From Galerina marginata (taxonomy: Eukaryota > Basidiomycota > Agaricomycetes > Agaricales > Galerinaceae), in NCBI GenBank assembly GCA_023014335.1, contig JAECYW010000024.1:682001-746000 (forward strand): DNA of 64,000 nt. The letters run 5' to 3'. Both the position numbers and the translations under genes were made by a program. The notes under the pieces were generated by a model, which did no database searches, was not told where the DNA came from, and saw only the letters and a list, made by a program, of their open reading frames with translations. Every line of letters starts with the position of its first letter. Within the stretch, counting starts at the first letter, position 1. Of this stretch, positions 1 through 10,281 are shown piece after piece.

Positions 1-2
1 AC

Positions 3-426
3 TTCTACCACCCATATGACTTTGCTACTGGTTACCCGGCTGCTGGGAGCAAAGTTATATGGCGTGTTCTGGGTATATTATCACTCCCAGTTCAAATTCC
101 CGTCCGTTTACCTCCCCTTTCGGCTTCTACCACCTGTATGGCTTTGTTACCGGTTAACCGGCTGCTGGGAACGAAGTCATATTGTGTGTTTCGTGTTCAT
201 TTTCCACATTGCCGGCCATACAAATATCCGTAAGTCTTTTCTTGCTCATTTTGCGAAGTCGGACTTATCATTTGATTAGAAGCTTGCTATAATGCGATCA
301 GAACTGGAATTGTCAATTCCGAGTCCAGCATCCTGACGTTTGACTCCCTTTTCGATTTCTACCACTCGTATCTCTTTGTTACTGGTTATCCGACTGCCGG
401 GAACAAAGTTATATTGAGTGTTCAAT
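3..426. repeat. Three degenerate ~70-bp repeats at the left of each unit
   Basis: Three related blocks lie at about 3-75, 125-200 and 356-426. Each begins with TTCTACCAC, continues through GGTTA-CCGGCTGCTGGGA and ends around AAGTTATATT. They are imperfect and unevenly spaced. The block recurs at 10968-11391 and 21932-22355. The core TTAACCGGCTGCTGGGAAC also occurs once at 45725-45743, outside the array. No coding potential is recognised. Confidence 0.8.
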
Positions 427-559
427 GACCATTCTCCTATTGAAGACTCGCTCTTGTCAGCTCAGTAAGTTTGACAGTAAGCAGTCGTTTTTTCTACCAG
501 TTCCGTGAGATTAAGATTAAGCGCTGGCGGTTTTGCCGCCTTCTCTTCCGTGATTTAAA

Positions 560-2800
560 TATGCTAACACTGAGATATTGAATTGCACGGTAATATTAAA
601 TGAGATCTATTCTTCATTCTGTCCAGTACAATTTTTAAGATAGATCTTCGCCGTTCGGGAGAGGCATGCCGATTATCCATGTTGGATGATCCGGCAGCCA
701 TCCTTTCCTCCGTTCCCCCTTCTTGTTTTGGTACATTACATTTCGGTTCTCGGCTCATTTATTACTGGCTCAGGGCTGTTTTACAAGTGCCATTGCGTAA
801 TTGCGCACTGTTTGACGCCTATTTGCCTTGACGTACCCGCTCGAGCATGGCGAGAACACATTGGGACCCGAGAACAAAGTACTGCACCTCCGATGGGCTG
901 TCGTACTATCCCTCCTCCGTCCCCGCTTCTCTGTTTCACTCTTAAAATTCCGTTACATTTGATTTGCTTCTTTTACGGCCTGTTGACTGTTCGGATCCTG
1001 CTAGACTAGGGTTCAGTCAGTCGGTTACAGCCTAACTCACCGCAGAAATTGTATTCTCGTCAGTGTGAAGAGGCCGCTAAATTGGTACTTCGGTCAATTA
1101 AACTATGCCTATATTAAATCCAACATTTTTTTCAAGAATTAAACAAATCAGAGCCGGATTGAAGTTGCAGACGGGATATGAAAAGCACGGGCGCCTATTT
1201 TCCGGTCTGAGTAATTTCCGTCGAAATGTCCCGGTTTTCTCTTGAATATTGCAACCAAAAGGTCTATAGGACACTTAGAGTACACTGTAAGCAATTCTAC
1301 TGCGATTATACTGGCGATGCGGGTGATGCGAGCTCCGAGACGCAAGACGGCGGCATCATCGGGTACCGATCAGACGATCCACTCCTCCGCACCCACTTCT
1401 CCGTTTCACTCCCAGAAAACTGCTCACCTTTATGCTTCTATTCTAGTTTTACACTATTTGGTACCCATCCGGCTAGCTACCTGTCAACGAGGAGCGATCG
1501 AGGGCATGACGAAGGCAGAAGGATAAATCGGGCGGCACAGCAGGCGCTTGATTTGTACAACTGCCTCGCGTCAATCACACATAGTATATTAGAATATCGA
1601 GGACATCTAATCTAATTGCTAGTACCTATTCAGTCAATATATACTCGCATCAGTGACAATAACAAAGGAATTATGAACGTGAGCGCGCAAACCTTGAGCC
1701 GTCCGATCAAATCATCATCTCCTCCATCCCCACTTCTCGCGTTGTCTTCAAAAAAGGGCTCGTTTCTGTCGCAGAACCACCCGCTTATTCGGGTCTCACT
1801 AGGCTAGGGTCCGACGAATTTAACTAAGGGGATTCCGGTCCAGACATCTCGAGAACAGTGGGTGTGGGTCTCTTGCAGCTTGCTAGTTTAAGCGCCGATC
1901 TCGTCTTTGTGCGTGTTTCGTAGAATCAAAGTAATTAGAAATATGAATATATTAAACGGTGTAGCTCGCAGAGTGGAGCACAGTACGTACTTCAATTAAA
2001 TTAAACGAAAGGTAAGCGAGCGGTGCACGGAGACGGGAATGAGGCGCGAGATGAGAGATCCGAGATCAATACGGTATCTCGGAATCCTACATCTCCTCCG
2101 TCTCCCCGTCTCCTTTCTTCTCTCGAAAAACCAGCCTGTTTCAGCTGTTCGGCTCCGAATGTTTGCTTGGTACTAGCTTGAGAAGCAGGAGGCGTTGACG
2201 TTAACGCGGGCGCAAGGAAATCTTTTCGAAGGTACGTACCTCCGTTCAATGGCAATGTAGTGCGTTGCGCATATCCTTCGAATTCCTGCTGATTTTTTCC
2301 CTTAGCGGGTGCTGTGTGGATCTCACGAGTGGGGTGGATTTAATTTAGGCCCTTTAAGTGGTTGGCGAATCATATTCTCCGTATGCTTGGATTCGAGGGA
2401 GGAGGATTGGGAATGATTTAGAGATAGACGTAGAGTATAGTACAAACTTCAAGTTGTTGGATTATTTCATTCAAAATAGACATTCAATTTATTCATCTAA
2501 GAGACAGAGAGCGGTATAATACACCAAGATAGAATACGAAAGAGGACATACGCAGCATATCTGAATCTCAGAACCCAAGGAGGAGATACGATCTCCCCAG
2601 TCCCATCCGATCCCGCTCGGCTCACGGAGTTGTGGGTCCAGGGTCCATTCACACATCCGAAGTCGAAAAAACACACTAGCCGCTAGGCTTCATTCATTGA
2701 TTACTCGCCTACGTGCTACCGAATACAGGGAATGAGAAAAGGTATATAAACCTACGGGGATTTGGTTCGTATCCTCCATCCCCTTTTCCCATCTTCTCTT
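560..2800. repeat. Degenerate tandem promoter-like repeats
   Basis: A pyrimidine motif of the form CTCCTCCRTCCCC followed by CTTCTC appears six times, near 706, 913, 1382, 1718, 2093 and 2771. Several copies are preceded by CCGATCA-like bases and separated by A/T-rich stretches containing ATTAAA. The last copy lies just after a TATA-like TATATAAA at 2743-2750. This looks like repeated, decayed duplication of one core-promoter segment. Copies 2 and 3 lie at about 11525-13764 and 22489-24729. Open frames here are short and unconserved, so I annotate no gene. Confidence 0.55.
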
Positions 2801-3494
2801 CCTCTCCTCCTCTTCGTTCTCTTCCTCTTCTTCCTCTTCGTTCTCCTCCTCCTCCTCTCTATCGTCCACAACCACCTCAACCCACAGGACAACTAACGGC
2901 AGCGACGCTCGCGATCTGGTACGTACCGCCTGCTCATTCGACTTCCCGCTCGGGCTGATGTTCTCGCCGACCTTTGCAGGTCTTCACATGTTTCTTGTCT
3001 GTATGGTGGGTGCTCGTTCGTCGTCCGCTTCGTTCCAGTTCGCTGAACGCGTCCTAGATGCACCTAAATGAACGAAAAAAGAACAGATAAGCCACCGTAA
3101 GAGTAAGTTATGAAATCCTCTACTTACCCAGCACGACTTCTAATTTTTTCGGCTTCGTCTTTCAGCACGAAACGGCGACGGCATGGCCTCCAACCTCCAG
3201 GTAAGCTGTCTCGCTCGTCATCTGCCCCATCCTCTTCACACTAACATCGCGTCATTCCGTTCCAGGAACACCACGCATCGCGACATCCAACGAAGACTGA
3301 AATCTGAAGAGAAAAAAAGGTAAGCACACAATTTAATGATTCAGGATACGAAATAAACTTACCAGCCTTCGAGCTAACAGCCTGACGTGGCACGACGGCG
3401 CTGCTGCTGCTGCCAGTGCCGCCATGCATTCCCAATGGCGACGTACGAATGGAAGGACCAGCAGCAGCAGTGGAGGCAGCAGCGACGACTAGAA

Positions 3495-3977
3495 ATAGTC
3501 GAGACCGCTGTCCATACGACGAGCGGCCTCGCTATTCGCGAGCTGGTACGTTCTCCCGCTGTCTTAACCTCCCGCGCCGTCGTTAACACCCCGTCTTTCG
3601 CAGCCTGCAGCTTCCTACCACCTCCTCATCCGTACCGCCCCAATAGAATCCCCACCCGGAGCCAACCCCGGACCCAGACCCAAGAGCATGCGAGGAAGGA
3701 CGACGACGATGACAGTAGCGGGACGACTGGATAGTCGAGACCGCTGTCCGCGTCGTCTGACGGCGGTGTACGAGCTGGCAGGTACGTCTTCCCTTTCATT
3801 TTCTTCACGGGCAGCACCTCTAACACCCGCCCCACCTCTCCAAGCATCACCGCACCCCAGTTCTCGGCACCCGTGCCTCCAGCTCCAGTCCCAGCTGCCA
3901 AACGAACGAATGAGGGGGCGATATCGGGACGCGAAGGGGACGGCGGCGACTACTGGAAATAGTCGAGACCGCCGTCC
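3495..3977. repeat. Three ATAGTCGAGACCGC repeats, ~230-bp period
   Basis: A 19-bp motif starting ATAGTCGAGACCGC occurs at 3495-3513, 3731-3749 and 3959-3977 (the last with one change). The first two are followed by GAGCTGG and then an intron donor GTACG. The repeats fall in different reading frames of the spliced model, which argues against protein conservation. They recur at +10964 and +21929. Confidence 0.7.
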
Positions 3978-4287
3978 GTCTATCGACTGGATCGCGTGTG
4001 TCGCTGGCCGAGCGTCTTGACGATTTGGAGTCGGGTTCGACTTCGCAGGTGGAGGAGACGGCGGGGAGGACGACGAGCAGGGGACGGTATTGGCTGGCTG
4101 CGAGTTTCCTGGTGAGTGGCCTGCTCTGACTTTCGTTCTTCGGGTGTTTGACTCGTTTTCACGCAGCGGGGTCGTACAGCGCGGCTAGGAGCACCAGCTC
4201 CGGGTCCAGGGAGGTGGATGTGCTGGCGGGTGCTGGCAGGTGACGGCGGGGTCTTGACGTTGGCATTGAAGTTCCAACATCGGGGTG

Positions 4288-5196
4288 CAGGCTGTGGGGG
4301 TGATAGAACGAGGTAAGCAGGTGTTTGATGACGATATGAACTTTTACTTACCTCGTTATCTCGATAGGATCCCCCAAATTCGACTTTGCGAGTACGCTCG
4401 CGGGACTTCGCCCGTCAGCTCCTGAAGGCCTAGCGATGACGTTGAGCTCGTAAGGGTGCTAGATACGAGGTAAGCGAGTTTTCAAACACTAAAACAAAGT
4501 ATTACTGACCTTTGTTGATATTACCAAGTCTCTTCAGCCCCTACAACGACGTCCACACGTCGATATCCACCCAACGAACGCGAAACGGCTCTTCTGAGCC
4601 GAGGCTGCTGGGTTAACGAGGGCGCCGCGGGAGACGTGTGGGCGGGATTCTTGAGACTTCGTTTCGTTATCGATGCGAGTAGTTGCAGGCTGTAGGGGTG
4701 ATAGAACGAGGTAAGCGTGTATTTGTTGACGATATGAACCTCTGCTTACCTCGTTATCTTGACAGATTTCCCGAAATTCGAAATTCGAGCTGGGGGCTGC
4801 ACTCGCGGGACGTCGCAGGTCGAGTTCTCGAAGGCGCAGCGATGATGTGGAGGTTGCGAGGGTGCTAGATACGAGGTAAGTCAGCTTTCGAACACTAAAA
4901 CAAACCGATACTTACTTACTTTTGGCTGCTCCTACTATCCAGCTTCCCCCGTACCCTCTAACGGGGTTCCTCCGTCCTCTAGCGGCAACGAATGCGAAAC
5001 GGGTGCGGTTGCACTCGTTCGTGCCCTTGCTGGTGTGTACGATTCGTACTTCCGCGGGAGGATGCACGGCAGCTTGAACCTGATCTTCCGGGTTGGATGG
5101 GAACACGGAAAACGGAGACGAGGCCGCTGGGCCAACAACGGCGCCGCAGGAGGTGATTTGGCGGGATTCGTGATACGTTGGCTGCACGAATAACGC
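4288..5196. repeat. Internal ~400-bp tandem duplication carrying two introns each
   Basis: The block from about 4288 to 4680 is repeated, diverged, from about 4683 to 5196. Shared landmarks in the same order are TGCAGGCTGT, TGATAGAACGAGGTAAGC, ACGATATGAAC, CTTACCTCGTTATCT, GGTGCTAGATACGAGGTAAG, AACACTAAAACAAA, ACGCGAAACGG or ATGCGAAACGGG, and GGCGCCGC. Each half contains the same pair of intron-like segments, so the duplication copied exon-intron structure. It is present in all three units. Confidence 0.75.
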
Positions 5197-5527
5197 CTCC
5201 GTAAGTCTTCTCGTCCGTTGCTAGCTTCAATTTCGTGGCTGATGTCCATCTCCACCTCGCTCTCCCTAGACCCAAACCCTGGCGAGCTTGCGAGTCAACG
5301 AAATCGCGCCATTACACGGCGGCGAAGGCGATGTTGAAGGGGAGCGTCGGCGTCGGTTTCGAAGATGGGATGGGTGGGATTGGAAGACGGGAAGGGAGAA
5401 GGGAGAAGGAGAGGACTAGGGAGAGAGTTTATGTAGCACTGTACTGTAAGTGATGGAATGAATAAAAGATCGGCTTACGTGATGACGTGTTTTCTTTGGT
5501 CATCGTCTTCTTGTCCCGAACCACAAC

Positions 5528-7805
5528 ATGGAAAAGTTCACGACGCTCGAACCAGTCAAACTTTATTCATCGACGTTTCTCGGCCGCACCACTGGGCCCA
5601 AAGTTCCTGTACCACAGCTCGTTGGCCGACTCCCCGCTGACTTGCACTTTCTAGTGATCTCACACCTCGGAGTCCCTGATATTCCTTCGTATAGCCGATG
5701 CTGCCGTGCTACAGCAGGCTTCGTACGAGAGGGGCGGTGCTGGGAGAGGCGATGGTCTGCGCTGCGAATCGATTCGGACCCAGAGCTGAAGAAGGTAATG
5801 GATTTTCTAGAGAAAAAGGTCAATGACAAGGCGGTGCCTACTCTCTCGGTCGACGACGAATTCGGGGATTTTACAGTGGGCGATGCGTTCAACAAGAATG
5901 ATTTCCAGGACCCACCATCTCTGTCCTATTCCCTTGCCCCACAGAAACCAACTGCACTCACGAAATACAAGCACGCCCATGCTCTGCTTAAATCTCTCGC
6001 CCATCTCCTCTCCTCCCCGCCACATCTCTTCCTTTCATCTCTTGCCGCGCAGTTGACACCTTCAATCAAGCTCTCCGAACAAGCAAGGACTTTGCGCCTG
6101 CTCTCGCTTTTCCTCTCTTCACCCGTATCACCCGTGCGGCAATGGGATACTTTATTCCTATCTTTGCGGAGCGCGATGGACAGATTCGATTCACAGCTGC
6201 TAGCGGCGTTCGACGTGGCAGACGGGCGCGGGGATGAGGCTGGCATGCGGGAGGCGGCAGAGTCGAGCTGGGAGGTATGGGATCGGACAACAGGCGGGGA
6301 CTGGGAGATGGGCAAGGTCTGGGCTGAGAAGAGGGAGATTTTTTATCAGCAGGAAAAATGGAAGGCTTTGGATAATTTTACGTGAGTGCTTGTGCCTTTT
6401 ATTACCCGTTTTTCTTTGTGATGCTTATTCTGTGCAGTTCAGAGAAACAGCTTAACTTTGCGGCGATGGACGAATTTATGGACGATATCCTAGGCGCGAT
6501 CAACGAACACGGTGCTCGCGCAGTCCGCGTCTTCCCACCCGCTTCACAGGTTGTCCTTCTCTTCTCAGAACGGCTCGCCAACGAAGTCGTAAGTCTATTT
6601 TATTACTCGTGTTCTCTAATTAATTTGTCTTCAGGTTGGTGAATACATCACGACTCTCCTTGCACACGCACGCGAAATCTCAACAGATATCTACCTCAAG
6701 TCCGCAGCTGCCTCGTTTCGTGAGGCATGGAAAATGGTCGACGCCATCATGCTGGCTGCCAAACAGAGGCCTGATTCCGTCGTCGAGAGGACAAAGGCGG
6801 AAGACGTCGTGTATGTTCTCATATTCTTCTTACTTTCTTGCTAGCTAAATTAAATCACAGGTACCAAATGTTCGAAACTAACATGGACGAATACCTCGAC
6901 GAAGAAGTAGAAGCCGTCAAACGCGCACTCGACGCGATCTGCAAAGGATGGGACCAAGAAGCAGCCGCACCCACATCGCCCACCTCTCCACGACACTTCT
7001 CTCACTCCAACCCACACTCCAACCCACAACACACACAAAACCCGGCGCTCCTCAAACGCACAGTCCTCGCTTCATTCACCAACATCCTGCTGCTTCCCGT
7101 GACGATCGTCCCGCGTACCGTCGGCGCTGTGGGTGGTGCGATTATGGCAGGCGGCGGGGCGGCGGTGCAGGGTATTGGGATGTTGAATCCGCAGCGGTGG
7201 GTGGGTGGTGGGAACGTTGCAGGAGATGCTGGCTATTCGAAGAACCTAAAGGACGGGGGGATGTTATTCGAGGTCGGGGATGAGGATGAGGAGGATTACG
7301 TGCCCAGTGTTGGAGCGAAGGGGGATAAAGGCTCACGTATGTCTTCTTGACCTTCCGCTTTTACGATGGGGTGTTAATTACTTGCCCCCAGTTTCGTTGT
7401 CCCAACTAGAAATCAAATCACCAACACCGCTCATGAACACGTCAACCCCGCCTGTCAGCGCCGCGGACCCAAACCCAGAAACGGCACAGCTGGACCTACT
7501 CCTCTCGCTGGACGTGGCGCTGTCTCTCATCCACGCAGATCGCGAGTCGCTCAAGCGTGTCGAGACGTTCGCGGGGTACCCTGGGCACTATGGGCACCGC
7601 GTGCGTGACACGATCGAGGAGCTCTTTGTGTTGATGTTAGGCGCGTTGGGGGAGAGGCATGTTGGAAGGGGGTTTTCGAGGTGGGTTTCTGTCTTTGTTT
7701 TGGGTTTGTTGAGTGCTGAATGCTCTTTTGTATGTCTTTTTCAGGTACTCTTATGTTTTCAGGCACAAACATATAAAAAGTGAGTATTTTTTCGAAGTAG
7801 ACTAA
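5528..7805 (+). CDS. Truncated recyclin-like F-box/Sec10 protein, copy 1
   Basis: Exons 5528-6381, 6438-6588, 6635-6810, 6861-7336, 7392-7680 and 7745-7805 join to a frame of 669 codons (668 residues). It keeps the N-terminal F-box (about residues 33-78) and most of the Sec10-like helical region. After Arg649 it switches to a 19-residue tail ending in FFEVD. The full copy at 27457 continues for 268 more residues to a CaaX box, so membrane anchoring and the C-terminal part are missing here. Similarity to the complete gene stops inside intron 5 at about 7700. Whether the tail exon is really used is unknown. The product could be an F-box competitor or simply a decaying gene, although the open frame is intact. 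Confidence 0.75.
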
Positions 7806-7945
7806 CGCTAAAAGGACTAGATCGTCGAAAACACAGCAAGTTTTCGACTTTCCGTCCCCTCCTTTTACCCGTGCGAGCAGAGGTTCTCCCACCCCGAAGG
7901 GCAGGAGAACGGGCCAATGGGTGTGGGTACACCCGTTGACAAGAC

Positions 7946-8034
7946 TGGGGGGGAAGGAGGGAAGGAGAGAGGATGACAAGAGGATGGGAAAGGAGCGAAG
8001 GAGGGAGGATGACGAGAGGATGGGATTGGGAATG
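7946..8034. repeat. Purine-rich two-copy minisatellite
   Basis: Two imperfect copies of about 38 bp, each built from GAAGGAGGGA followed by GGATGACAAGAGGATGGGA, lie just downstream of the truncated recyclin gene. A long minus-strand frame here is pyrimidine-codon low complexity and not a gene. Copy 2 is at 18910-18998. The unit is absent from the complete gene's 3' side. Confidence 0.7.
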
Positions 8035-8292
8035 GATACGAGAAATAAGATAGTGAGTACCCACCATGTATGTAGCCAGTAGCCACGAATAAACTGGTTT
8101 ACTTCCAAATACCCGCACTCTACGCCGGAACCACAACACCAACCACGAAACCCACTAACCCTAAATCCACCAGCCATTCCATCTGAGATTCCGTGAGAAG
8201 GGCGAAGATTGTAAGAGCTGTTTCAGCGAGCTATTAGACTCAAAAATAGGTAGAAGCTCAAGATAAATCTTACCAAATGCGTCGCTAACTAC

Positions 8293-9160
8293 CCATAGAC
8301 GTAGCTTACGAGAAGCCCCAAAGCCTAGCTATCAAGTCGGATGCTGACCTGTGAACATTGAATCAACGGTGGCTGTTCATGGTGGGCAATGGTACATATA
8401 TTGATGTGTTTTTGTGAGAGTCGAAAATCGTGGGCTGTGGCAAAATTGACGTCAAGCCGCGGGTTGGAAATGAAAGGTCATCGGAGAGGGTAAAATGTCA
8501 TCTTCAATATCGTTGGATTGAGGGTTGGAGACGATTATCGAGGGGGGGCAGAATTTAGAATCAATCAAACCTGCAAGATAGCTAGCCGTCATAGTCAAGA
8601 AACGAACACTTACAAACCGGTTGGCGGACGCCCAAATATCAAATTTGAAATTGGAACAGCTTCGAAGCCTTCAAAGGTAATCATGACAATGAGGCGGTTG
8701 GCGGACGAAAGAAAATCGAGTCGGATTCTAGATAGTGATTAGATCCCTCAAACATGATTGGAAGAAACTTTGATAGCTTACCCTACTGACCAAAGCCATT
8801 CTTCAGCGTTTCCAGGACGTCCAAATATCAAGTCGGATCCGTTGAAGGCACGAAAACCTTCTACAGTGCAGAGGTGATTGGCGGAACACCAAATATCAAG
8901 TCAGATCCTCGACAGAAAAACTATCAGTTCAGCGTATAACAAGATAAACAAAAAAACTTACCATTGAACATTCTACACCATTTCCCGGAACTCCAAATAT
9001 CAGGTTGGAAAATTTGGGCTGCCTCCAGGAGTCCAGGTTGCTTCCGAGCCTTGCAAAACTTTCAATACATAGTTAGACCATAACGTGAAAGATCAGATTG
9101 CCAAATCAAACTCACAGCATTTTCCGGAGCTCCAAATATCAAGTCGGAATGTTAAGGGTC
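8293..9160 (-). repeat. Array of exon-like modules encoding an L-D-I-W motif, copy 1
   Basis: CAAATATCAAGTCGGA or a variant occurs at about 8329, 8630, 8720, 8822, 8890, 8994 and 9133. On the minus strand these read as short peptides of the form LDIW-SSA/G-N/K, for example LDIWSSGK and FDIWASANRF; in another frame they read SDLIFG-P. Good minus-strand GT-AG introns separate them (9050-9115, 8908-8961, 8728-8781, 8571-8613). This is exon-plus-intron tandem duplication of something once coding. No module array keeps one open frame throughout, so the present state is probably a relic or a non-coding transcript. I do not recognise the family. Confidence 0.55.
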
Positions 9161-10260
9161 TTTGAATAAGACCTACTTTGAAATTTATAAGCATAGAACC
9201 TATTAAGAAGATGAAGAACAACACTTACGACGATGCGGTAGGTGAAAGGTGATGGCGGTGGTCTAAAAAGGAAGGTCAGTCAATGTTTGGCACATCAAGC
9301 ACCAAACACACAAGATAAGACGGTGATGCAGCTTCGTTGTGAACAACGACAATGAGGGGGCGCGGATACCGTGATGTGCAAACATTACGACGGCGTGGAG
9401 GGTAAAAGTGCTCAAGCACTCACTGGGTAAGTATAGACCTTTATAGTTTCTGTGTGCCAAGCATCCCAAGTCCCATCAAGGCGCTAATGAGTAGCTGAGC
9501 GCTGATCTGAGGTCATCATTTAGCATCTGTTCGCTTCACAGTAAGAATGAGTCTGGTCTCCGAATAATGAAGTAGCATCTTAGTCAATTATTAGCTCACT
9601 TAAGTTGAACCCTGAGTTTACGTGTCAATCACAATTCGGCCATTCAGAATTTCAGGCATTCCCTAAGGCTCAGATCACTTAGATATCTCACTCACACCCA
9701 ATTCCAGTACCCTCCCTCTCAGAAAAAATTATCTGCTAGTCAATGGCTACCAAATAATATTTTCTGAGAGGATTGGTACTGGAATTATCCAGTCCATAGG
9801 CCTCACTCAAGAGGAAAGAAATAAAATATGAATTCGTGCTTACCACATCTGTCAGTCATTTGCAGGGTCTTCAGCCACTTGAAGCCCGAGATTTCAGTCT
9901 ATGACCTGTGAGAATCCATGTCAGTGATCTTCTCCAGCTCCGAGATGCCCTGTCGGCAATCCCTCCCTGATCCTTGAATATTACCCAGACCACCGTTGGG
10001 AATTCACTGAATTAATAAAATAGAAAGCTCAGACCTCTCTTTAAGACTGCCATAATTAAAGAGAATAGAAAAGAATGTTATTTACTCACTGAGCAGAATT
10101 TTAAAGTAAGATCTACTCAAATTTTTAGCTCAAGGAAGCCAACAACAATATTCAGGGAAGGGACTTCTCATCGTGAATCCACACCAATTTCCTGTGATCG
10201 GACACTTCTCGTCGCGCTTGGCTGGCACACGTCCGCGCACCCCAAATTCCATTGCTGTCA
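9160..10260. other. Unit tail without recognisable gene
   Basis: Apart from the hairpin at 9700-9786, this stretch and its copy at 20124-21224 is AT-rich with only short frames. A minus-strand intron-like segment with donor near 9843 and acceptor near 9783 ends inside the hairpin arm. I see no protein similarity. Confidence 0.4.
9700..9786. repeat. Long imperfect inverted repeat (hairpin), copy 1
   Basis: The left arm (about 9700-9732) begins AATTCCAGTACC. The right arm (9756-9786) is its near-complement, ending GGTACTGGAATT, with about 24 bases between. The arms pair over roughly 30 bases with a few mismatches. It could be a small foldback element, an RNA hairpin or the end of a decayed transposon. 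No flanking target duplication is obvious. Copy 2 is at 20664-20750. Confidence 0.65.
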
Positions 10261-10281
10261 CATTTCCGTCGCAACTCAATC

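Larger units (their letters stand above)
2743..5450 (+). ncRNA. Candidate multi-exon non-coding transcript, copy 1
   Basis: A TATA-like element (2743-2750) and a pyrimidine-rich stretch are followed by twelve well-formed GT-AG introns: 2919-2979, 3103-3165, 3201-3265, 3320-3380, 3546-3603, 3782-3844, 4112-4166, 4313-4367, 4470-4537, 4711-4765, 4876-4942 and 5201-5269. Their sizes (55-69 nt) match the real introns of the next gene, and many begin GTAAG or GTACG and contain CTAAC. The joined exons give no long frame: the ATG at 3183 gives 19 codons, and a spliced frame from 3387 gives 171 codons of low-complexity, Arg-rich sequence. A spliced long non-coding RNA or the decayed remains of a gene are both possible. 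Transcription and strand are inferred, not seen. Confidence 0.45.

Noticed and set aside
1..2800. LTR retrotransposon or telomere-associated repeat as the source of the unit
   Set aside because: No reverse transcriptase, integrase, paired LTR or telomeric tandem repeat is visible anywhere in the unit.
2690..2875. Acidic, Glu-rich minus-strand frame
   Set aside because: It is the complement of a pyrimidine-rich tract downstream of a TATA box; low complexity, no splice or homology support.
3387..4020. Spliced 171-codon frame as a protein gene
   Set aside because: Open, but the internal repeats fall in different frames and composition is Arg/Pro-biased; kept only as part of the candidate non-coding transcript.
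5563..6315. Several 70-130-codon frames overlapping recyclin exon 1
   Set aside because: All lie within the supported F-box/Sec10 exon and have no independent support.
7551..8177. 208-codon minus-strand frame after the truncated recyclin
   Set aside because: Opposite strand of recyclin exon 5 plus the purine minisatellite; no conserved motif.
8293..9160. CRISPR-like array in the unit tail
   Set aside because: Repeats are irregularly spaced, degenerate and tied to intron signals in a eukaryotic genome; not CRISPR.
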